A stretch of 38,822 nucleotides of DNA from an uncultured Ruminococcus sp. GTDB lineage: Bacteria > Bacillota > Clostridia > Oscillospirales > Acutalibacteraceae. This document shows, in pieces, positions 32,883-38,822 of the stretch. Each line of letters starts with the position of its first letter. Positions within the stretch are counted from its first letter, which is position 1. The translations under genes and the position numbers were made by a program. The notes beneath the pieces were generated by a model that did not search any database, was not told the DNA's origin, and saw only the letters and a list, made by a program, of their open reading frames with translations. The stretch covers positions 1 through 38,822 of the forward strand of contig CAJUGO010000017.1 of NCBI GenBank assembly GCA_910585865.1, written 5' to 3'.

Positions 32883-34577
32883 CTAAAAAGGTTTATGGAT
32901 TTTTACCCTTTGACATTCCTTTTTATCTCGTGACATATATACGGCTTCACCTATCCCCTGAGACTTAATTTCATCAGGGTGTACAATAAATTCTCTGACA
33001 CGCTTAGAACTGCCTTTTTTCGTACTGCCTTGTTCGTTCATTTGATATGTCATTTCCATTGTTTGCTTTGTGCCTAAGGTTTTAGCCCATTCTTCGGCTG
33101 ATTTATAACTGTTCTGACGAAGTACAATATAGTTATTACAGTTTTCTATAATCTGATTTTTAAACTTATCACCTGTTTCATTTTCAAGGTCAGATAAGCT
33201 CTGTGTCGCGGGAATACAAGTAACATTTGCACTACGGCTTTTATTAATTAAATCGACAAGCACAGATGAAGCATACACATTTATTTCATCAAATATAAAA
33301 AATTTACGACTTTCATCTTTAAATAGCTTGCTGACTGCTTTTTTAGCGTCTATTAGTATCAATCTTCCCATAGCCTGAGCAGTCTCAGGATAAAGCAAAG
33401 GATTTAATACAAATATAATAATTGCTTTTTCTTTTAATGCTTTATAAATATCAATCCCTTGTTCATTAAAAAGCTGTCCGACTTCACTTTCTGCAATGGT
33501 TGAAAATCTTGCACTAGCACTGTCAGCTATTTTTGAACTAGCCTTTGCTATATCAAGATTTTTCAAATGTTCATCCTTTGCGATCACCTGATTATCTGCA
33601 AGACTTTTAGAAAGAAGTATAAATTTATCTGATTGCATATTTTCTATTATAGAATTAAAAGAGAGATTAACATTTGATAGCTTTAAGAGTTTAATTAAAC
33701 GCTGTATGTATCGTTCAGTATTTGTCTTGTAATGCTCCTCGCTCCAGTCTGTCATATTAATTAACATATCCTTTGCAACTGTTTGATTTGCTCCTATAAA
33801 AGGATTATATTTATTACTATTAGTCGGGTTGTTCATACTAACGATATATAATTTACGGTTATACTGTCTACAAAACTTCTTTGTAATTTCAAGAAGTGAG
33901 GTATCTCCCTCGTCTCCTTTACCGTCAACAATTAATGCACCATAATTTTTCATACAAGCAGATTTTACAAAATTAGAGAGTGCAACAGTTTTTCCGCTTC
34001 CTGTTGTACCGCTTACAAAAATATGCTTTGAATTATCGGGAACACATATTTTTTTACCTGATTTGTTGTGACCTATAAATGTATCAGCTTCAAAATTACA
34101 CTTACAAGGTTTTTCTTTGAAAGAATTATTTGCGTTAACCGTATTTATTTTCTTTATTTCATCTTCAAGCAGTCTGATTCCTGCCTGTTCCCCCTCTTTA
34201 TTTTTATCCATACACAGCTTAAAATAGCTTGCAAGAAATATCGATATAAAGAAGATTACAAGCCAACTTGTACTTTTATATGTAAGAAATCCAAAATCAT
34301 AATTGAAACTGGAGTGTATAATACAATTAACAAAATTTGAAACTGATGTTTGAAACTCTGTTACAAATCCACTTATTATTCCATTAAAGAATATACCTGT
34401 TATAAGTAACAATATACCGCTTATTACAATTCCGTATTTCCCTTTAAAATTTGCAAGATACATTGAAAGCAATACAAAAAAAGCAAAAGGAACTACAGGA
34501 GTTAAGATAAACAAAACTACTATAACTAAGATAATATTAAACGGCTGATAATCTCTTTTCTTAGAGCGTTTTGACAT
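32883..34577 (-). CDS. VirD4/TraG-type DNA-transfer coupling ATPase
   Basis: A 564-residue protein. N-terminal membrane helices (about 12-45, 52-75 and 100-120) precede a RecA/HerA-like motor: HIFVSGTTGSGKTVAL (Walker A near 185-200), FFIFDEINVYASS (Walker B near 425-435) and the sensor region CIPATQSLSDLEN. Such proteins pump DNA or couple a DNA-protein complex to a secretion channel during conjugation. It overlaps the Replic_Relax gene by 17 bases, and the ATG follows GGAGGTG. No relaxase or mating-pair proteins are nearby, so the element may depend on a helper. Confidence 0.88.
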   Translation of the reverse strand: MSKRSKKRDYQPFNIILVIVVLFILTPVVPFAFFVLLSMYLANFKGKYGIVISGILLLITGIFFNGIISGFVTEFQTSVSNFVNCIIHSSFNYDFGFLTYKSTSWLVIFFISIFLASYFKLCMDKNKEGEQAGIRLLEDEIKKINTVNANNSFKEKPCKCNFEADTFIGHNKSGKKICVPDNSKHIFVSGTTGSGKTVALSNFVKSACMKNYGALIVDGKGDEGDTSLLEITKKFCRQYNRKLYIVSMNNPTNSNKYNPFIGANQTVAKDMLINMTDWSEEHYKTNTERYIQRLIKLLKLSNVNLSFNSIIENMQSDKFILLSKSLADNQVIAKDEHLKNLDIAKASSKIADSASARFSTIAESEVGQLFNEQGIDIYKALKEKAIIIFVLNPLLYPETAQAMGRLILIDAKKAVSKLFKDESRKFFIFDEINVYASSVLVDLINKSRSANVTCIPATQSLSDLENETGDKFKNQIIENCNNYIVLRQNSYKSAEEWAKTLGTKQTMEMTYQMNEQGSTKKGSSKRVREFIVHPDEIKSQGIGEAVYMSRDKKECQRVKIHKPF

Positions 34578-35184
34578 AGCTTGTCACCTCCTCTAAGGAA
34601 ATCATAAATATGTTTGAATATGTCTTTTTATTATCTTCTAATACAGTCCATATTTTTACTTTATCCTTAGGTATCACCCACACTTGATTATCATATTCAA
34701 GATAATTTTTCTTGATATTATTTTCAAGTACAGCTTTATTTTTTACTGTCATTTCAATTTCAACAGCATAGGTATTATTTCCTATTTTACATATGAAGTC
34801 AGGATAATGACCGTCACGCTTAAAACCGCTGTCATGTCTAAACTCTCTTTCGGATTTAATATCTGTTGCATTTAGCTTTTTCGTAAAATATATGGCTGTA
34901 TCAATAACAGCTATATCATGAATCACCCTTGCAACCTTAACATCAGTAGTCACAAAGTCAAGGTTAAAAACATTCTTCGCTTTATTTGTGGCAAAATACA
35001 AAGCAGGAACACCATAGAGCTTGTATGCTCCTTTGATGTATCCTGCTTCTTTTAATATCTTTATTCTTCTATCAACTGTCCTTTGGCTTGGAAAACCTGC
35101 CAGTATTTTAATTTGTCTGCCTAACAAAAATCGCCATTTACTTATTTGTTGCATTAATATGTAGTCTCGTGGAACTATTTTCAA
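34561..35184 (-). CDS. replication-relaxation family protein (Replic_Relax)
   Basis: A 207-residue protein. The N terminus is a winged helix (about 1-65; LLGRQIKILAGFPSQRTVDRRIKILKEAGYI). The rest (GVPALYFATNKAK, VARVIHDIAVIDTA, REFRHDSG...HYPDFICKIGNNTYAVEIEMTVKNK) follows the Replic_Relax pattern, including a PD-(D/E)xK-like D-F...VEIE segment. The family is found on plasmids and integrative elements and is tied to DNA processing or replication. The frame is also open from GTG codons at 35193 and 35190; the TTG at 35184 sits best against GAGGTGG. Translation appears coupled to the coupling-protein gene. Confidence 0.8.
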   Translation of the reverse strand: MKIVPRDYILMQQISKWRFLLGRQIKILAGFPSQRTVDRRIKILKEAGYIKGAYKLYGVPALYFATNKAKNVFNLDFVTTDVKVARVIHDIAVIDTAIYFTKKLNATDIKSEREFRHDSGFKRDGHYPDFICKIGNNTYAVEIEMTVKNKAVLENNIKKNYLEYDNQVWVIPKDKVKIWTVLEDNKKTYSNIFMISLEEVTSYVKTL

Positions 35185-35435
35185 TAACACCACCTCTATA
35201 TATTGTTATTCAGCTATTTTTAACTTTATGAATTAAGAAAACATTCAATTTTTTAATCATCATTACTTAATTCTAATTAATATTATTCCATGTATTCTTA
35301 TTTTACCTCTAATTTATTATTGAATTAGAAGTAGTTAAATTTTTTGTATTATTTATCACACAGCTAACCTTGACATAATTTAATTTTACCTATACTCTTA
35401 TATTTTAATCCTAAATCTACTTTTCATTCTTAATT

Positions 35436-36080
35436 TTATCTCTCCCCATTCCACTCACACAAAAACTCCGTCACATAATTTCTTGCGTAATCTAATCGAC
35501 CTTTAGCGATACGCTTAGCTGATTCTGTATAAAAAACTTCAGGAGTAAGTTTTAAAACTTTTTCAACTATATGATTAAAACTTGAATTTGAAACACCATC
35601 ATATTTATTTTTAGGAACATCCTCTGGTAAATAAATTGGTCTTGAAGAATCATATGAAAAAGTCCTCGCTATCGCAATAGCCCCAAGCGCATCTAATTTA
35701 TCGGCATCTCGTAAAATATGTACTAAAATATTATCGTTTTTTGTCATTTTGCTTGCCCTATGATTCATAATACAGTTCTCTACCATCACGATAATTTTTT
35801 CAGAAACATGATATTTTGACAATATTCTTTTTGCTAACAAAGAACTCTTTTCTTCATGTTCATCCATCTTTGTCGAATCATTTACAGAATTTTTTCCTAT
35901 ATCATGAAGTAATGCACTTACCAAAACAATAAATTCTTCGTCTTCAGTCAGTTCTATTTCCTTACATATATTAACAGCGTTATTAAATACTCTTATTAAA
36001 TGGTAATAATCATGGCTGGAACCACTGTTGTAAATTCTTATATCTTTTTTCAAATCAAAAATAATCTCTTTATAATTCAT
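35436..36080 (-). CDS. HD-domain phosphohydrolase (YedJ-like)
   Basis: A 214-residue cytoplasmic HD enzyme with metal ligands His27 (DYYHLIRV), His59-Asp60 (ALLHDIGKN) and Asp125/Asp127 (LRDADKLDALGAIAIART). This matches a family that hydrolyses phosphate esters of nucleotides or related molecules; the exact substrate is unknown. The ATG at 36080 is preferred over a GTG at 36095 because GAGGA lies six bases ahead of it. It follows the toroid/deoxyribosyltransferase-like gene by 11 bases, evidently one operon. The pair could be a nucleotide-based defence or toxin unit with the HD enzyme as partner, which is inference. Confidence 0.85.
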   Translation of the reverse strand: MNYKEIIFDLKKDIRIYNSGSSHDYYHLIRVFNNAVNICKEIELTEDEEFIVLVSALLHDIGKNSVNDSTKMDEHEEKSSLLAKRILSKYHVSEKIIVMVENCIMNHRASKMTKNDNILVHILRDADKLDALGAIAIARTFSYDSSRPIYLPEDVPKNKYDGVSNSSFNHIVEKVLKLTPEVFYTESAKRIAKGRLDYARNYVTEFLCEWNGER

Positions 36081-36091
36081 TTTTCTTCCTC

Positions 36092-37534
36092 TCACTTCAC
36101 ATTTTCTTTAATCCAATCCTTTAATTGACTATTAATTTCGTCAGTATTTTCGTATTGTATGTATTCAATTCCTTGAACATCACTGGGTTGTTTAGAATTT
36201 TTTCCCTTTAAAATAGCACATGGTTTACCTAGACCATACATTAACCCTAACTCAAATGGAATATTCAATGACTCTTCCGATATATCAGCTATACCATATT
36301 TGCATGTTTGTATTAGTTGGCAAACTTTACAAAGAAGCACATCTGACTTTTGTTTATTTTTAGCAATCACTACATTTAACCCACTTTTCTTGACTGTTGA
36401 ACGAATTTGTTTTTCATATGTCAAATAAGAATTTTGATATGGAATATCTAGAAAAATATTCATATCATTATATTCTAATTCTATTTTATTTCTTAAATTA
36501 CATTTGCCACCATTTAGTGGACAAACACTCATATAAATTGGCATACTGTTATCCTCCATAATCTTTAACATTTGTTCTTTTATAATTTCTATGTCATTAA
36601 GTTTCTTTATTATAACTGATTTTTTTTGGCAATCCATATTCCAAAAATTTATACATAAAATTGATAACGCAGTTGCCCACGAATATATTTTTTTATTATG
36701 TATATCCGAAGACCACCCTTTTTTATCAATAATATTATTTGAAAGCCACTTCATCAAGAATAATACTATCGGATGATCAGGCTCTAAAAATTTTCTTAAA
36801 AACATATAAAATCCAGGAACATACCATGGAACATAAAAATGATGTATACCTGAACCTGGTTCAACTATCGTATAATTAGCTAATTCGAAAATATTTTCAT
36901 TTATAAAATCTAAAACTATCTCTCTTTCCTGTATTTCATTTCCATCTTCTATTTTTAATAAAGTCAACAAATAATATTTGATAATTTTCTCACAGGTATC
37001 TTTTGGGTTATAATTTTTAATAAAATGTATTGCCTTAATTATCGCCTTTTTCACTTTTAAATTTTTATTAGATATTTTATATAAAACTATAACAGTATAT
37101 AAACAATATCCTATTCTACTTATTTCATTCTCTCTACCATTATAAGACCATCCACCATCTTTTGATTGAACATCGCATAACCACTCTATGGAATCAAAAA
37201 ATAAATCTTCTTTTGTGCCTATTTCAATTAAAGCTAAACACGATTGAGCCGTTGACCATACAGTAACACTATCCTCATTACCTATTGAATTGTAATAAAA
37301 TCCTTTTTTATTTATTTTAAAAGATAGAATATCTTGTTTAAGACATTCCTTTTCTTCAACAGATAAACATCCTAATTTACTTAATACATATGTAATAATA
37401 GACGTGGTTGTAGCTGAAAATGAGGTTGTACCAATAACTTGAGATGTAAAACCTCTCGAGATTTTACAATCTTCTTTTAATACCTTTATCACATTTTCAA
37501 ATATTTCTTTGTTAAAAACACTACTATAATTCAT
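36092..37534 (-). CDS. alpha/alpha-toroid protein with C-terminal nucleoside deoxyribosyltransferase/TIR-like domain
   Basis: A 480-residue cytoplasmic protein. Residues about 1-320 form helical repeats of the squalene cyclase/prenyltransferase toroid type (SVTVWSTAQSCLALIEI, CDVQSKDGGWSYNGRE, KKIYSWATALSIL). A Cys pair follows (CPLNGGKC, 338 and 345). Residues 361-480 resemble the nucleoside 2-deoxyribosyltransferase-like fold related to TIR domains: FLDIPYQNSYLTYEKQI, a mid strand YGIADIS with Asp417, and NIPFELGLMYGLGKPCAIL with the likely catalytic Glu428. Such domains split nucleotides or NAD in several defence systems. The toroid could be the sensor and the C terminus the effector. It has no signal peptide. 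The fusion is not one I recognise. An HD gene follows. Confidence 0.7.
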   Translation of the reverse strand: MNYSSVFNKEIFENVIKVLKEDCKISRGFTSQVIGTTSFSATTTSIITYVLSKLGCLSVEEKECLKQDILSFKINKKGFYYNSIGNEDSVTVWSTAQSCLALIEIGTKEDLFFDSIEWLCDVQSKDGGWSYNGRENEISRIGYCLYTVIVLYKISNKNLKVKKAIIKAIHFIKNYNPKDTCEKIIKYYLLTLLKIEDGNEIQEREIVLDFINENIFELANYTIVEPGSGIHHFYVPWYVPGFYMFLRKFLEPDHPIVLFLMKWLSNNIIDKKGWSSDIHNKKIYSWATALSILCINFWNMDCQKKSVIIKKLNDIEIIKEQMLKIMEDNSMPIYMSVCPLNGGKCNLRNKIELEYNDMNIFLDIPYQNSYLTYEKQIRSTVKKSGLNVVIAKNKQKSDVLLCKVCQLIQTCKYGIADISEESLNIPFELGLMYGLGKPCAILKGKNSKQPSDVQGIEYIQYENTDEINSQLKDWIKENVK

Positions 37535-37671
37535 GCCCTATCATTCCCAAAATTATACATAGCTATACTAAATATAAAGTTATATTTGAAATTTGCAACT
37601 TAAATAATATTATATCACAAAAACAAAAGTTTACAATAACTTATAATAATAAAAATGAAATTTGTACAATT

Positions 37672-37696
37672 CAATAAAATTATATCAATTTTATTG
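37672..37696. repeat. 10-bp AT-rich inverted repeat
   Basis: CAATAAAATT, a 5-base loop (ATATC), AATTTTATTG, upstream of the toroid gene. It could be an operator or chance in AT-rich sequence. Confidence 0.45.
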
Positions 37697-37932
37697 TGAA
37701 TTATTCCCACGCTATTGATTATAAGCAACAGAATTGGAAAGGTTTAAAAGGGAAAAGCGGTTTATATGTGGTTGTCCTATTTTTAATGGGGAGTTTCATA
37801 GGAGAAAAAATTATTTGTCTTTCCTCTGATTTATTTAATCTATCTTCTCCCTACACACTACTAACACTACACACATCACACTAACACACAACAGCACACT
37901 ACATTAATATATTTACTACAATCATATATTGA

Positions 37933-38001
37933 TAAATTTTACATGTAGACCCAGCAAGGTCTCGGGATTTATGCCGAGACCTTGCTGGGTCGTAAAATTT
38001 A
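37933..38001. repeat. long near-perfect inverted repeat
   Basis: An 18-bp perfect stem (37948-37965 with 37974-37991; GACCCAGCAAGGTCTCGG and complement) and an 8-base loop. A further 10-bp perfect outer stem (37933-37942 with 37992-38001; TAAATTTTAC) is separated on one side only, by five bases (ATGTA). The core is GC-rich in an AT-rich setting. No T-run follows on either strand, so it is not a standard terminator. Confidence 0.85.
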
Positions 38002-38122
38002 ATATAAATGTTGTAAATACTATCTTTTCGGAGTGTGCTGCTGAGTGTATAGGTGTACCAATTATTTATTCTACTCATATAAGCAAGTGTATGTATCAAC
38101 TAATAAGAATAGGTTTTAATAT

Positions 38123-38743
38123 TTAATTATTTAATATGAAATCCAATATAATAGAATTTCTTTCCGACAATTTATTCAATTCAATTCCTAAATCTTTTAA
38201 ATTTATTGATTCATATTTTTCCTCAGTTATGTTATAAACATAATAGGTATTATCTAATAGATTTAATGTATTATGGCTACATTTTGGAGACAAAAATTTT
38301 TTATCATACTCAGGATTTATATGTGGAGCAACTATATTAAACCCACTTAATCCTTTATGTTGTATAATAGAATCAATATTTCTTTCGTTTATATGTGTCA
38401 CATAATTTCTAATTTTTCTATTATATAGAATTGGATATTCCTCTGATGTAAAATCATAACTTGTTCTATTATTAGTTTTTATTTCCTCGTACTTTTGAAG
38501 ATTTCTATCATTCGGAATAAATCTTGACGAAATCTGTCCTAACGCCTCAATTAAAATATCTACTTGTATGTGATAATAGGTGCAGGGATTACTATATTTT
38601 GTAAAATCAACATTTTGAGTTAGAATATTACTAATAGCAAACTGAGCCTTTTCAATATTATAACCTAAGTAATATGCGTTTTCCCATTCATAAATCTTAT
38701 AACCTGCAATTTCTAACCAAGAACTACTTTTACTTATATACAT
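38123..38743 (-). CDS. hypothetical protein with HEPN-like RNxxxH motif
   Basis: A 206-residue cytoplasmic protein without a signal peptide. The N-terminal half is helical (YYHIQVDILIEALGQISSRF), and residues 112-117 read RNYVTH, which fits the R-N-x(3)-H active-site pattern of HEPN ribonucleases. The C-terminal half is mixed and unlike anything I know. The ATG follows AAAGGAAG nine bases upstream. It lies upstream of the toroid gene in the same direction, separated by nearly 590 bases, so it is probably a separate unit of the same element. Assignment to HEPN rests on one short motif and helix content. Confidence 0.5.
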   Translation of the reverse strand: MYISKSSSWLEIAGYKIYEWENAYYLGYNIEKAQFAISNILTQNVDFTKYSNPCTYYHIQVDILIEALGQISSRFIPNDRNLQKYEEIKTNNRTSYDFTSEEYPILYNRKIRNYVTHINERNIDSIIQHKGLSGFNIVAPHINPEYDKKFLSPKCSHNTLNLLDNTYYVYNITEEKYESINLKDLGIELNKLSERNSIILDFILNN

Positions 38744-38822
38744 AATTTATCGCTTCCTTTCAAATTCATTATACCATAAAATACTTTATATAAATTTAAA
38801 AATAAAAAATATTTCTTTTTGA

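Larger units (their letters stand above)
37535..38122. other. intergenic stretch with strong inverted repeats
   Basis: About 590 bases between two minus-strand genes. It holds an AT-only hairpin (37672-37696), a run of CA-rich low-complexity sequence (about 37855-37910) and the long perfect inverted repeat at 37933-38001. A 62-codon plus-strand frame (37696-37884) with a GTG start and no ribosome site is not convincing. Confidence 0.5.

Noticed and set aside
35194..35435. AT-rich gap between the Replic_Relax and HD genes
   Set aside because: Checked for small genes, hairpins with T-runs and RNA motifs; nothing could be supported.
37696..37884. 62-codon plus-strand frame with a GTG start
   Set aside because: No ribosome site and no recognisable domain, and the end runs into low-complexity sequence.

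Overview
The window is AT-rich DNA with TTG/GTG starts, strong AGGAGG ribosome sites, Gram-positive lipoproteins and three dockerin-bearing secreted proteins. This fits a gut clostridium close to Ruminococcus (Oscillospiraceae). That placement is inferred from gene content, not from a marker gene. No rRNA, tRNA or CRISPR was seen.

1-10,000 (all minus strand) is an RHS polymorphic-toxin locus full of debris. One long RHS/YD-repeat protein has a C39/papain-like cysteine-protease tip and is truncated at its 5' side. It is followed by a small lipoprotein, the best immunity candidate. Upstream lie paralogous accessory genes: two membrane-anchored propeller proteins plus a fragment, two four-helix membrane proteins, and two small proteins sharing a near-identical 3' half. 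RHS scraps are wedged between them, often touching a stop codon or start codon. The pattern looks like cassette replacement that left orphan immunity-type genes behind.

10,000-13,150 holds a secreted protein with tandem CBM21-like starch-binding modules, a CwlD-like amidase cut off after DAGHGG, and a SEC-C methionine aminopeptidase on the plus strand.

13,157-20,316 (minus) is the most striking region: a six-gene operon behind a near-consensus promoter, a cobalamin riboswitch and a terminator-type expression platform. It encodes (i) a secreted DUF4430 + cadherin-like + dockerin protein, (ii) a small HNH_repeat-like protein, (iii) a secreted alpha/alpha-toroid + dockerin protein, (iv) a membrane-tethered DUF4430 protein, (v) an ECF T component and (vi) one polypeptide fusing both ECF ATPases to an S component. 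An alpha6/alpha6 toroid plus a DUF4430-type beta domain is the architecture of animal intrinsic factor and transcobalamin. I read the operon as a split, surface-displayed intrinsic-factor-like corrinoid capture system feeding an ECF importer.

20,327-24,119 (minus) is a polar amino-acid ABC importer (binding lipoprotein, permease, ATPase) followed by an EamA transporter. 24,252-25,628 (plus) is feoA with a truncated feoB. 25,782-30,366 (minus) holds a large secreted double-CHAP, dockerin, Big2, ricin-B and SH3 cell-wall protein and two zinc-ribbon proteins.

30,571-38,743 (minus) looks like an integrated mobile element: tyrosine recombinase, HtpX-like M48 protease, VirD4/TraG-type coupling ATPase and Replic_Relax protein. 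Its apparent cargo is an HD phosphohydrolase, a toroid protein with a C-terminal nucleoside-deoxyribosyltransferase/TIR-like domain, and a small protein with a HEPN-like RNxxxH motif. This cargo is a candidate anti-phage module. No relaxase or mating-pair genes lie in the window and the element ends were not found.
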